From Paenarthrobacter sp. GOM3 (GTDB lineage: Bacteria > Actinomycetota > Actinomycetes > Actinomycetales > Micrococcaceae): 64,000 nt of DNA. This document shows, in pieces, positions 8,812 through 16,839 of this stretch. The stretch covers positions 2,108,001 to 2,172,000 of the forward strand of contig NZ_CP136562.1 in NCBI RefSeq assembly GCF_018215265.2, written 5' to 3'. Below the pieces are notes generated by a model. It saw only the letters and a list, made by a program, of their open reading frames with translations. It was not told the DNA's origin and did not search any database. Each line of letters begins with the position of its first letter. Within the stretch, counting starts at the first letter, position 1. The position numbers were made by a program, and so were the translations under genes.

Positions 8812-10182
8812 CTAAGATATTTTTTCGACGTAATCTTCTCGCTCCTTGGCGGCGGCCACAACTATTTCCTGCGTGTGCTGGCGGGGTACCAGAATGGTGA
8901 CCGCGCCGCCGATCATCGCCACCGCACCGTAGATGTAGAAGGCGGTGGCACCGCCGATGCCTGCAGCCGCGAGCCAACCGCCGATGATCGGACCCAACAC
9001 TCCGCCCAGCCGGCCCACGCTGGCGCACCAGGCGACACCGGCCGCACGGGCATTGGTGGTGAAGTAGTTGGACTGGAAACCATAGACCAGCACCTGGGTG
9101 CCCAGGGTACCCACTCCTGCGGTGGCGATGAAGGTGAAGAGAAGCGGAAGCGGAAAGCTGAAGGTCATCAGTCCCAGGGACACGGTGGCCAAAGCGAACG
9201 TGGCAGCGATAACCCGTTGGGGTCCGTTCCGGTCGGCCATGCGGGAAGCCACCAATCCACCCACAACGGCCCCGAGATTCAAGGCAAGTGGGAAGAAGAG
9301 GGCGTAGGTCCTGCCGTATCCGTAACCCTCCATGATTTTGGGAAGCCAGGTGTTGAGTCCATAAGTCAGGAGGAGACCGCAAAAGGACATCAGTCCCAGC
9401 AGGATGGACGCCACTGCGAACTGGCGGGAGAAGACGGCGCCGAACCCGGACTTCCGCGGGGCGGCGCCGGCTTCCCGGATCACCTGCTCTTCGGCGAGCG
9501 GAACCCCGGTGCGCCATGCGGCGGCCAAAGCCTCCGCTTCCCGTCCCCGGGCCAGCAGCCACCGCGGCGATTCCGGAAGCTTCCGCCAGGCAAGGGGCAG
9601 GATGATCAGGAGGGGGAGGGAACCGATGATGAACAGACCCCGCCAGCCGATGCTGTCCAGGAATGCGATTCCCAGTACGGACGCGAGCACACCACCCGCG
9701 GGTACCCCCGAGTAAACGATCGCGTTGTAGAACTGCCGGCGTCCCGCGGGTGCGAACTCGGCCATGGTGGCGCCGGCGCTGGCGATGACGACGCCCAGGC
9801 CCAGTCCTGTCGCAAAGCGGAGGGCGCCGAAGGCGGCGACGTTGGTGGCGAGGGCAGTGGCAAACATACCCAGGGAGAACCATGCGATGCCCGCGAGCAT
9901 CAGCCGGCGCCGGCCGAAGAAGTCGCCTACAGCCCCGCATGCCAGTGACCCCACCAGCACACCGATAAGGGCCCAGGATCCCAGGAGTCCGGCCATAGCT
10001 GCATCGAAGTGTCCAATTTGGCCTGCGTCCGCGAGCAGTCCTGGAAGGACGGTGCCGTAGACCACCAGGTCGTAGCCATCAAACAAGAGGGCCGCGCAGA
10101 TGATGAAAGCCACCCAGTTGGCTGTCCTGGCCTCCTTGCCCGGGTCTCTGGAAATCGTGGATTGTGGGAACGGCAATGTCAT
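8812..10182 (-). CDS. benK: MFS benzoate transporter, aromatic acid:H+ symporter family
   Basis: A 456-residue major facilitator protein with 12 predicted membrane segments. Family marks are DGYDLVVYGTVLPGLL in the first helix, GDFFGRRRLM in loop 2-3 and GRLGGVLGPIIGGWL in the second half, which place it in the AAHS group (BenK, PcaK). The aspartate in the first helix is typical of proton-coupled uptake of aromatic acids. GAGGA precedes the ATG. Its position beside the catechol genes and opposite benABCD supports benzoate import, although 4-hydroxybenzoate or protocatechuate cannot be ruled out from sequence. Confidence 0.85.
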   Translation of the reverse strand: MTLPFPQSTISRDPGKEARTANWVAFIICAALLFDGYDLVVYGTVLPGLLADAGQIGHFDAAMAGLLGSWALIGVLVGSLACGAVGDFFGRRRLMLAGIAWFSLGMFATALATNVAAFGALRFATGLGLGVVIASAGATMAEFAPAGRRQFYNAIVYSGVPAGGVLASVLGIAFLDSIGWRGLFIIGSLPLLIILPLAWRKLPESPRWLLARGREAEALAAAWRTGVPLAEEQVIREAGAAPRKSGFGAVFSRQFAVASILLGLMSFCGLLLTYGLNTWLPKIMEGYGYGRTYALFFPLALNLGAVVGGLVASRMADRNGPQRVIAATFALATVSLGLMTFSFPLPLLFTFIATAGVGTLGTQVLVYGFQSNYFTTNARAAGVAWCASVGRLGGVLGPIIGGWLAAAGIGGATAFYIYGAVAMIGGAVTILVPRQHTQEIVVAAAKEREDYVEKIS

Positions 10183-10506
10183 GGTCGGGTGTCCTCTCGA
10201 GAGCTGCGAAGGCCGTGCAGCGTTCGTTTCGATCCGCGCTCCGGCCCTGGCAATCCAGCCTGACAGGCAATGTGACGCAGGGCATATGCGGTAAATGCCC
10301 GGTTTCCCGCCGGGGGTGCATTGGGCGTTGTGCGTGTATCAAAGGGGCTGCATTCGCGATGGATCAAGCAGGAACAGGGCAAATGCGTCCTTCGATTGGG
10401 CTTACTGGCAGCCGTGACGCCGAGGGTCTTAGTCCATAGGCGGCCGGTATGAAACAAGCGGGCCGTTACCGTGGCCGGAGCAGGGCGCCGAGGCTATTCT
10501 GGCGTG
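10183..10506. other. Intergenic region between divergent benK and the DinB-family gene
   Basis: About 320 bases without a credible gene. It must hold the benK promoter (minus strand) and the promoter of the gene starting at 10507. I saw no strong palindrome and no clear -10/-35 pair, and the short open readings here lack ribosome binding sites and family features. Confidence 0.5.
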
Positions 10507-11205
10507 ATGATTAATCCAGCACGGCTGCACTCTGACCTGTCCCGCCTCGGCCGCGAGACGGAAATGTTCCTGGCCACGGCCTCCTCCTTGTCCGACGAAG
10601 AGCTTGCTGCTCCTACGCAGTGTGAAGGGTGGACCCGCGCCCAGGTGATCGCCCACGTCGCATCCAGCGGACGTGCCCTGCTGGGGCTGATCGACTGGGC
10701 CGTGACCGGGGAGGAGCGGCAGTTGTACCCTTCGCCTGAAGCGCGGACGGAGGCTATTGCCGCCCTTGCTGCCCTGTCGCACGAAGATCTCCTGGCCGCA
10801 GTTCGGGATTCGGCTGCCGCATTCGCCGTTGAGGCCCAACGCCTGACAGGGGAGCTTGCAGCGCCGCAAGTAGCAGTTGGCGGCCGGGAGTTGCCGGCCA
10901 CCTCGATCGTCGCACTGAGGGTCGCCGAGGTGGTGGTGCACCACCATGACCTGGAGACTGCCTGGACCATCGAGGAAGCCGACCCGGATTCGCTGTTGAA
11001 CGCCATCGAAGCCGTGGTGCGCACGATGCGTGCCAAGGGAGCCCCAGGAATGACCCTGGTCACTGAGGAACGCGACGAATGGGTGATCGGCGACGGCGCC
11101 CTGCACGTTGAGTCCGACCGGGAGGGGCTCCTGAAATGGTTGGCCCGCGGCGATGCCGGATTCATCGAGACCGAAGGTCCCCTCCCGGTCCTTCCCCGCT
11201 GGTGA
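10507..11205 (+). CDS. Maleylpyruvate isomerase-family, mycothiol-dependent-type protein
   Basis: A 232-residue protein with the N-terminal DinB-like metal-binding helical bundle of the mycothiol-dependent maleylpyruvate isomerase family. Recognisable parts are CEGWTRAQVIAHVASSGRAL, then WAVTGEERQLYPSPEAR, and RVAEVVVHHHDLETAW with its histidine cluster. The C-terminal about 70 residues form the small SCP2-like domain of the family. Actinobacteria use such enzymes for glutathione-free isomerisation in gentisate degradation or as general mycothiol S-transferases. No gentisate genes are adjacent, so the substrate is unknown. The start at MINPARLH gives the usual length. Confidence 0.8.
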   Translation: MINPARLHSDLSRLGRETEMFLATASSLSDEELAAPTQCEGWTRAQVIAHVASSGRALLGLIDWAVTGEERQLYPSPEARTEAIAALAALSHEDLLAAVRDSAAAFAVEAQRLTGELAAPQVAVGGRELPATSIVALRVAEVVVHHHDLETAWTIEEADPDSLLNAIEAVVRTMRAKGAPGMTLVTEERDEWVIGDGALHVESDREGLLKWLARGDAGFIETEGPLPVLPRW

Positions 11206-11234
11206 CGGGTTTGCGGGGCCGCGCGACCTAGGTT

Positions 11235-11891
11235 CTAGACCTCTTTTTCCGGAGCAGCTGGTTGGCCGACCACATCGGTGATCCAGGCCGCAAGCGCCTT
11301 GACGTCCGAGGAATCAATGCTGTGTCCACCCGTGGACCTGTTTGTTGTTGCCCGGGCTTCTGATTCGCCCGTGAGGTAGTCCCAGGTGCGGGCCAAAAGC
11401 TCAGCAGGGATTACTCGGTCTCCATCGCTTTGGGCTACAAGTACGGGCTTGTCCTTCAGGCGGCCAGGGGTTGTTGGTACGCCGGCATCAAATGGCAGCG
11501 TTCCATGAAGGATGGCTGCACCTGCAAATCGGCTGGGGTCGTCCAGGATGAGACCTCCGGCGAATGCGGCGCCACCGCTGAATCCGATCAGCAGCACTGG
11601 CCGTCCTGGCTGGGCTGATTCGTCGAGCCAGGTCCGGAACCAGTCCATGTTTTCGGCCAACGATTCGGCCAGCGGTCGACCTATGCCGCGATTGGCAAAC
11701 CATGCGTATCCGGGTCCTTCTGCGATCGGGGCGCGAACGGCCACATAGCTGGCTTCCCGGGGGAGGTAGTCAGCGAGGCCGATGATTTCCGTTTCGCGGG
11801 AGCCGCGACCATGGAGAAGCACCACCAATGGCTGGCCTGCATCTCCATTCGAAGCGTGCCAGGCGACGGTGGGGGTGAGTAGCGTGCTCAT
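11235..11891 (-). CDS. Phospholipase/carboxylesterase-family alpha/beta hydrolase
   Basis: A 218-residue hydrolase of the carboxylesterase/phospholipase group. The oxyanion strand is VVLLHGRGS, the nucleophile elbow is GFSGG, the acid is in VAQSDGDRVIP, and the histidine is in TGGHSID. It starts 13 bases after the NAD(P)-binding gene upstream, so the two form an operon. That operon faces a MarR-type regulator across two matched palindromes. A role in hydrolysing an ester or quinone-adduct stress compound fits the regulator type but is inference. Confidence 0.8.
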   Translation of the reverse strand: MSTLLTPTVAWHASNGDAGQPLVVLLHGRGSRETEIIGLADYLPREASYVAVRAPIAEGPGYAWFANRGIGRPLAESLAENMDWFRTWLDESAQPGRPVLLIGFSGGAAFAGGLILDDPSRFAGAAILHGTLPFDAGVPTTPGRLKDKPVLVAQSDGDRVIPAELLARTWDYLTGESEARATTNRSTGGHSIDSSDVKALAAWITDVVGQPAAPEKEV

Positions 11892-11904
11892 GTGCCGGGT
11901 GCGC

Positions 11905-12480
11905 CTAGTTCATGAGGGCGAAGCCGGCAGACCAGGACGTCTGTTCCGACGCCGCGAGTGTGATCTGCAGAAAACCCAGTGCTTCAAGCTCACGGGCGCG
12001 GCGCAGGGAACCAGCGTCAGCTACACGCAGGCCACCAGCCGTAACGACGTCAGTGAGCAAGGACTTAGCCCCTGCGTCATCTCCTGCGATGAGGACAGTG
12101 GTGGGCTGGTCGTTGACCTGGCCGGACGCAAGGGTTGCGGCAAAGTTGGTGTTGAAGGCCTTGATCACCCGTGAGTTCGGCAGCGCCGCGGCCAGCTCTG
12201 AGGTTGCCGATGCATCGGCCGGAACTGTCAGCGAATCATAGGTTTCGAAGTTCAGGGGATTCGTGATGTCTACAACGATTTTGCCTTCAAGCTGAGACGC
12301 GCGCTGGCCGAGCACTGTTGAAAGAGCAGGGTAAGGAACGGCCAGGACTACTACGTCTCCGGCAATCGGCCTGTCCAGGTCCGCGCTGGTGTAAATGTCG
12401 GCCGTGTTCCCTCCGCGGGTGACAACCTCGGCAATGGCCGGACCCATGTTGCCGCCTCCGATGATGCTTACGTGAGTCAT
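11905..12480 (-). CDS. F420/NADPH oxidoreductase-like NAD(P)-binding protein
   Basis: A 191-residue single Rossmann domain of the F420:NADPH oxidoreductase-like (NADP_Rossmann) family. SIIGGGNMGPAIAEV is the dinucleotide fold, followed by VVVLAVPYPAL, VVDITNPLNF and VIKAFNTNFA. The last motif is characteristic of this family. The ATG lies just beyond the operator region shared with marR. The substrate is unknown. It is the first gene of the two-gene operon with the esterase, and is probably repressed by the divergent MarR. Confidence 0.8.
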   Translation of the reverse strand: MTHVSIIGGGNMGPAIAEVVTRGGNTADIYTSADLDRPIAGDVVVLAVPYPALSTVLGQRASQLEGKIVVDITNPLNFETYDSLTVPADASATSELAAALPNSRVIKAFNTNFAATLASGQVNDQPTTVLIAGDDAGAKSLLTDVVTAGGLRVADAGSLRRARELEALGFLQITLAASEQTSWSAGFALMN

Positions 12481-12511
12481 GACGTGCCTTTCGATTGTTT
12501 CGCTGGTATTG

Positions 12512-12556
12512 GTTGTTGCTACAACTAAATTATCAGCCGTTGGTTGTCGTTACAAG
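12512..12556. promoter_or_regulatory. Two tandem MarR-type operators
   Basis: Two near-identical palindromes lie in the 99-base divergent gap. GTTGTTGCTACAAC is at 12512-12525 and GTTGTCGTTACAAG at 12543-12556, with centres 31 bases apart (about three helical turns). Each has GTTGT...ACAA arms and is followed by TAA. Placement between marR and the operon it faces suggests that MarR represses both directions. Confidence 0.7.
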
Positions 12557-12579
12557 TAAAAGGCGACATAATTTTTCAC

Positions 12580-13071
12580 ATGAACGAGATCTGGTTGACG
12601 AAGGAGCAGGCGGCAGCGTGGGTGAGGCTGGCGGCCGTCGTCGAGCTGCTGCCCAATGTGTTGGACTCCCAGCTGCGCCGCGACGCCGATCTCACGAACT
12701 TCGAGTACTACGTCCTTGCAATGCTTTCGGAGGCTCCGCAGAAGACCTTGCGGATGACAGCCCTCGCCGCCCAGACAAACGCAACTCTGCCTCGGCTGTC
12801 CCATGTGGTTCGTCGTCTCGAGGAACGGAAAATGGTGGAACGCTTCCCCTGCCCGGAGGACGGGCGGGCTACCAATGCCCGGCTTACCCTGGATGGGTGG
12901 CATAAAGTCGAGCAGACCGCTCCGGGGCACGTGGCGAACGTTCGCAAACACGTAATCGACGCCCTCACTCCGGAGCAGATAGCCCAGCTCACCGAGATCA
13001 CCGAAGGCATCCTTCATCGGCTGGATCCTGATGGGGCAATGACCGCGATGTACTACCGACATGACGATTAG
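12580..13071 (+). CDS. MarR-family transcriptional regulator
   Basis: A 163-residue MarR/SlyA-type winged helix protein. DLTNFEYYVLAMLSEAP opens the DNA-binding region, the recognition helix follows in TLPRLSHVVRRLEER, and the wing is in CPEDGRATNARLTLDGW. The C-terminal helices form the dimer interface. The ATG at MNEIWLTK is preferred to an in-frame TTG 36 bases upstream, because that TTG lies inside the second operator. No strong ribosome binding site is visible. It is divergent from the Rossmann-protein/esterase operon. There is no conserved cysteine suggestive of an OhrR-type redox switch. Confidence 0.85.
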   Translation: MNEIWLTKEQAAAWVRLAAVVELLPNVLDSQLRRDADLTNFEYYVLAMLSEAPQKTLRMTALAAQTNATLPRLSHVVRRLEERKMVERFPCPEDGRATNARLTLDGWHKVEQTAPGHVANVRKHVIDALTPEQIAQLTEITEGILHRLDPDGAMTAMYYRHDD

Positions 13072-13136
13072 GTGCACGGTACGCATGAACCTGTAGGGCT
13101 GACTCTGCGCACTCACCTTTGGGGGTTGTCACGGCG

Positions 13137-13168
13137 GGGGATGGGCCAGCGCGTGCTGGCCCATCCCC
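13137..13168. terminator. Bidirectional hairpin terminator
   Basis: A perfect 14-bp stem (GGGATGGGCCAGC-type left arm 13137-13150, right arm 13155-13168) with a GCGT loop, between the convergent marR and SDR-hydrolase genes. A short T-rich stretch follows on the plus strand. Confidence 0.75.
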
Positions 13169-13178
13169 TTGTTGTGCG

Positions 13179-15029
13179 TTATGGGCCGCCGTGGATGAGC
13201 GTATCCGTGTCAGCGCTGAAACTCCGGGCATGCTGTCGCGCCAGGGGTCCTTTGAGCAGGTCCACGAGAGCATCGCCATGGGTCAGTTGCGGATGGTGCC
13301 CGGCGCCTGGCACCGAAATGAGTTCAACATTGGGAAGTGACTCGAGCTGCCCAACTGTGCCCGGAGCGATCGGGTCGTCGCTTCCCGTGATGATGCGCAC
13401 CGGCCCGCTGAATCGCCCCAGTGCTTCCCGGAGTTCGGCGCGCCACTGCTTCGAGCCCGCGAGGGCGAGATGCTCGGCCACCCCCTTGGCGCGGCTTCGC
13501 TTGAGGTCCGCCACGCTGGATTCGAGGGCCGTGGCGCTCGCCTCTGATCCGGTCAGTTGGCGCGACAGTCGCGCCGGGCTGATGTGTCGTAAATATGTAC
13601 GTACGAGCGGCTGCAGCCTGGCCGAGGCCCCCATTCGCGCTTGGAGGAAGAACGGTGCGATCAGTGTGAGGGACGTGACCCGCTCCGGGAATCGGTCAGC
13701 CGCGACTACTGCCGCAGCCGCACCGATGGAATGGCCGATGAGGTCAGCAGCTTCCCCACCGAGGATGGCGGGCAGCCACTGTTCCCAGTCCTGGATTCCC
13801 GTTCCGCCGCTGAGGCCGAGCCCGGGGAGGTCGACGGCCCGCGCTCCGATGCCCGAGGCCACTTCGGCCCATGTGTCTGCGTTGACTGGCAAGCCGGGCA
13901 GAATCACCCGGCTTGATCCGGGCAGGCCGAGCTCGAATGTCCGAAGGCCTCCGGCGTCGACGAATCGACGGCCATCCGCCTTGCCGGCACCAAACCGATG
14001 CGCGGCCAGATAGTCGGCCCACCGTTCGAGGGACACCAGCACGTCCGGCATCTGGATCCCGTGGTTGTCGGCGAACTCGACGGCGGATTGGGTCGGGTAG
14101 CGGTCGGCGGACATGAAGGTGAGTGTCTCGGGATCCGCCTTGGTGATCCGCTGAGGGAGCCGCTTGATGACAGCGACGGGCATTCTTAAGCGCGGGACCT
14201 TCGCACCGAGGTGACGGCCGACGTGAGTGAGCAAGTCTGCCAGCGGCGGGGTGGCGTCGTCGAGAATCCAATAGGCCTTGCCCGCAGCGGTGGGATCGAC
14301 GGCTGCTGCAGCCATGAAGGCCGCCAAGTAGTCGACCGTAACGACCGGGAGGAACGTCGTTTCGCTTCCCGGCAGCGCGGATACGGTGCCGTCCCAGATC
14401 TGCTCGATAGTACTGGCCAGCCCGATGAGCTGATCGGACTCCCCGGTGACGCTGTCGCCGATCACGCTGGATGGATTGACAATGGTCCAGGGGATCCCGA
14501 ACGCCAAGGCCCGGGCCTGGAAGATGGCGTCGGATTCCACCTTTGAGGCTTCGTAGGCGCCAAGTTCCTTGTAGGCCGCCGTGCGGTGGTCTTCTGACCA
14601 CGGAACGGTGGTTGGGTCCTGTCCGCCGACGCGGTAGCCCGACACGTGGACCACCCGCTGCAGTTTAGGGAGGTCCTCGGCGAAGTCCATCAGCTTCTCG
14701 ACGATGCCGACGTTCGCGCTGCGTGCTTCCTGGGGGCTCATGCCGAAGCGGTAGGACCCGGCGCAGTTGTGGATCTCGGTGATGTGCGGGAACGCCGCAG
14801 GGCCGCCCGCGACGATTTCCGGAGCATCGAAATCGACGATCGTCGTGCTGATGCTCCGTGTTAGGCCATGCTGCCTCAGCCATTGCTCAACACGCTCTCC
14901 GGACTCGACAGTCCGAACTGCCGCCGTGACGTTCGCGCCAGCTTGGGCAAGGGCCAGGACGAGGTGCCTGCCGACCATCCCCGAGGCACCGAAGACCAAG
15001 GCGTGGCGGGGGCCTTCGTGTGCTGTCAT
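13179..15029 (-). CDS. Fusion of an SDR-type reductase and an alpha/beta hydrolase
   Basis: A 616-residue two-domain protein. Residues 1 to about 345 are an extended or atypical SDR: NAD(P) motif GASGMVG at 14-20, active-site Ser130 (HVSGY), Tyr159 and Lys163 (YEASK), and NPSSVIGD near 185. Residues about 350-600 are an alpha/beta hydrolase: GHSIG at 432-436 with Ser434, acid in GSDDPIAP near 551, and His in GAGHHPQL near 578. Both catalytic sets look intact. The gene overlaps the upstream tetR by four bases (ATGA). The reaction is unknown; reduction of a carbonyl followed by ester or thioester hydrolysis on one substrate would be consistent. Both halves read continuously, so this is a true fusion and not two mis-joined genes. 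Confidence 0.85.
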   Translation of the reverse strand: MTAHEGPRHALVFGASGMVGRHLVLALAQAGANVTAAVRTVESGERVEQWLRQHGLTRSISTTIVDFDAPEIVAGGPAAFPHITEIHNCAGSYRFGMSPQEARSANVGIVEKLMDFAEDLPKLQRVVHVSGYRVGGQDPTTVPWSEDHRTAAYKELGAYEASKVESDAIFQARALAFGIPWTIVNPSSVIGDSVTGESDQLIGLASTIEQIWDGTVSALPGSETTFLPVVTVDYLAAFMAAAAVDPTAAGKAYWILDDATPPLADLLTHVGRHLGAKVPRLRMPVAVIKRLPQRITKADPETLTFMSADRYPTQSAVEFADNHGIQMPDVLVSLERWADYLAAHRFGAGKADGRRFVDAGGLRTFELGLPGSSRVILPGLPVNADTWAEVASGIGARAVDLPGLGLSGGTGIQDWEQWLPAILGGEAADLIGHSIGAAAAVVAADRFPERVTSLTLIAPFFLQARMGASARLQPLVRTYLRHISPARLSRQLTGSEASATALESSVADLKRSRAKGVAEHLALAGSKQWRAELREALGRFSGPVRIITGSDDPIAPGTVGQLESLPNVELISVPGAGHHPQLTHGDALVDLLKGPLARQHARSFSADTDTLIHGGP

Positions 15030-15625
15030 CGTGTCCTCCCAGCGGTCTCAAGGCGCTGGTTAATGAGCTCTGCCACAACGTCAGCGGCCGAGGCCAAGGG
15101 TTGGGTGTCCTGCATGGCGCGGGAGACGATCACTGCACCCTCGATCGTTGACACAATGACCGTCGCCAAGGACCGGGCCTCCGCGGCGCCAAGACCGTTT
15201 GCCTCGAGCAACGCGGCGGTTGGGGTGATCCATGATTCGAAGGCGGTGGCGCAGGCCTGCCGCAGTCGCTCGCTCTCCGCGCCCATCTCCAAGGTGACGA
15301 CGGAGACCGGGCAGCCCAGCCTGAAGTTGCTCTCGCTGACGATGGTCGCCAGGGCCTCGATTGCGGCGCGGGCGGCCTCCGCCGCACCGCCCGAAGAAAC
15401 TGCAGCCTCAGCTATGAGCGTCTGGAACTGCTTCGCGGCGAGTTCGACTGCTGCGACACCCAGGCCCTCCTTCCCGTCGGGGAAGTGGAAGTAGATCGAC
15501 CCTTTGGGTGCTGCGGCATGTTCGATCACAGCATTCAGGCCCGTGCCGCTGTAGCCGCTGGTCTGGATGAGTTGGAGCATGGACTCGGTGAGCCGTTCCT
15601 TTGTCAGATTTCCTTTGGATGCCAT
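15026..15625 (-). CDS. TetR-family transcriptional regulator
   Basis: A 199-residue TetR/AcrR-type repressor. The N-terminal helix-turn-helix is in LTKERLTESMLQLIQTSGYS and PKGSIYFHFPDGKEGL, the latter being the conserved TetR recognition helix end. The C-terminal domain resembles the LmrA/YxaF group. It is translationally coupled to the SDR-hydrolase fusion. I start it at MASKGNLT: this Met is standard for the family, while an upstream Met would run through the palindromic operator. No Shine-Dalgarno sequence precedes it, so the message may be leaderless or nearly so. Confidence 0.85.
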   Translation of the reverse strand: MASKGNLTKERLTESMLQLIQTSGYSGTGLNAVIEHAAAPKGSIYFHFPDGKEGLGVAAVELAAKQFQTLIAEAAVSSGGAAEAARAAIEALATIVSESNFRLGCPVSVVTLEMGAESERLRQACATAFESWITPTAALLEANGLGAAEARSLATVIVSTIEGAVIVSRAMQDTQPLASAADVVAELINQRLETAGRTR

Positions 15626-15635
15626 AAGAAAATAA

Positions 15636-15647
15636 TAGACCGGTCTA
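15636..15647. promoter_or_regulatory. TetR operator palindrome
   Basis: The perfect 12-base palindrome TAGACCGGTCTA lies 10 bases upstream of the tetR start codon. TAGACC/GGTCTA half-sites are known for TetR proteins of the NemR/LmrA kind. Occupancy here would block transcription of the tetR-fusion operon, giving autorepression. Confidence 0.75.
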
Positions 15648-15871
15648 CATATTTGTAATAATCGGCTCATCCCGCGCGTGAGTCTCCCCACGTTATTGTG
15701 AGCTATTCAAAATAAGAAGATAAACTCGGTATAGGCCAGAGCAGCCCTTGAGTACCGCCCCGGTGAACATTCCCGGGCCGGCAGGGCGCGCAGCAAAACC
15801 GCAAACACCCTTCCGCTTGAGCGGTACCGGAATCCCCAACTGGCCATGATCCTGAACCCCAAGGAAAACCC

Positions 15872-16138
15872 ATGACTTTAATGACTGAACGCCCCGCAAC
15901 CGCAACACCCGCCGCTGACACAGCTACGGCCGTCACCGTCCTCAACACCGCCCTGATCGGCGGCAGCTACGTAACGCTTTCCACCGCCAGCTTCCGGGCC
16001 CGTGGTGAAGCTACCTACGTCACCCTCCCCGGCAACCGAAAAGTGTCTCCAGCTACTCGTGGCAGCTATGTCACGGTACCCGCCGCTCCCGACGGCCCTG
16101 ATGGCGGCAGCTACGTAACGCTTTCCACGGCAGCCTAA
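15872..16138 (+). CDS. Small protein with four GSYVT-type repeats, unknown function
   Basis: An 88-residue protein of no family I recognise. After an Ala/Thr-rich leader (1-28) it has four copies of a G/A-x-S/T-Y-V-T-L/V-S/P unit, with tyrosines at 33, 49, 66 and 81 (spacing 16, 17 and 15). The first and last copies read GGSYVTLSTA and are encoded by an identical 26-base DNA segment. There is no signal peptide, no Cys and no membrane segment. AAGGAAAA precedes the ATG, so translation is likely; an in-frame ATG nine bases later is an alternative. It stands alone between a TetR operon on the other strand and a sulfite-oxidase-like operon 100 bases downstream. Repeated short units with a leader suggest a processed or modified peptide or a structural repeat, but nothing proves either. 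Confidence 0.7.
   Translation: MTLMTERPATATPAADTATAVTVLNTALIGGSYVTLSTASFRARGEATYVTLPGNRKVSPATRGSYVTVPAAPDGPDGGSYVTLSTAA
15959..15984 (+). repeat. 26-base direct repeat, copy 1 (encodes GGSYVTLST)
   Basis: Identical over 26 bases to 16103-16128 inside the same small gene. The two middle protein repeats have the same residues but different codons, so the outer pair is either a recent duplication or kept identical by conversion. Confidence 0.85.
16103..16128 (+). repeat. 26-base direct repeat, copy 2
   Basis: Second copy of the segment at 15959-15984, ending ten bases before the stop codon of the repeat-protein gene. Confidence 0.85.
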
Positions 16139-16238
16139 GCCCAGTCCCGCTGACTCTCTGGACCCCGGCTGAAGGTTGCCCTATGGTGAGGGAATCAACG
16201 GCCTTTGGCCGGGTGGAGCTCCACTGCGGAGGTGCATC

Positions 16239-16829
16239 ATGGGTATCATTTCGTCCGGATTCCGTGGACGGCGGTCGGAGAATACTGCCCTGCCTCCTGG
16301 GCAGCATGAGACACACGATTTCCCCGTACTGACGGCGGGACCCGCCCCGCTGATCCCCATGGACACATGGGAGTTCTTCATCACCACGGAGGAAGGCCAG
16401 CGGTATTCCTGGTCCTGGGATGACTTCATGGCTTTGCCGCAGGAGGAAATTTCCCAGGACATTCACTGTGTGACCAGTTGGTCCAAGCTTGGAACGAGCT
16501 GGCGGGGAGTGCCGGTGGATACGTTCTTCGAAAGCGTCGAAACGACCAGTGACTTCGCCACGGCACACTCCTTCGGCGGCTATACAACGAACATTCCGCT
16601 GTGGGATCTCCTGGGCGGGAAGGCGTGGGTGGTGTCGGAATTCGATGGAGAACCGCTTGCGCGGGCCCACGGCGGGCCGGCGCGGCTTCTGGTGCCTCAC
16701 CTGTATTTCTGGAAAAGCGCCAAATGGATTCACGGCTTGGAACTGACGGGGGAGGACGTTCCCGGCTTCTGGGAATCAAACGGTTATCACCTTCACGGCA
16801 ATCCGTGGCGAGAGGAGCGGTACTCGTGA
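16239..16829 (+). CDS. Sulfite oxidase-like molybdopterin-binding protein
   Basis: A 196-residue protein of the oxidoreductase molybdopterin-binding (SUOX/YedY) fold. The key segment is IHCVTSWSKLGTSWRGVPVD, whose Cys is the expected molybdenum thiolate ligand. YTTNIPLWDLLGGKAWV and PHLYFWKSAKWI are also typical. There is no Tat or Sec signal, so it is predicted cytoplasmic, unlike MsrP. GGAGGTG precedes the ATG of MGIISSGF. The next gene is a ferredoxin-reductase-type flavoprotein starting ten bases later, which suggests that electrons are exchanged between the two. The substrate is unknown. Confidence 0.85.
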   Translation: MGIISSGFRGRRSENTALPPGQHETHDFPVLTAGPAPLIPMDTWEFFITTEEGQRYSWSWDDFMALPQEEISQDIHCVTSWSKLGTSWRGVPVDTFFESVETTSDFATAHSFGGYTTNIPLWDLLGGKAWVVSEFDGEPLARAHGGPARLLVPHLYFWKSAKWIHGLELTGEDVPGFWESNGYHLHGNPWREERYS

Positions 16830-16839
16830 GGCGCCTGCC

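Noticed and set aside
8786..9940. Long minus-strand open frame inside benK, in another frame
   Set aside because: It shares the strand but is out of frame with the transporter, is Arg/His-rich and has no helices or motifs.
15693..15908. Minus-strand open frames before the repeat-protein gene
   Set aside because: They have no ribosome binding site or family features and overlap the plus-strand leader.
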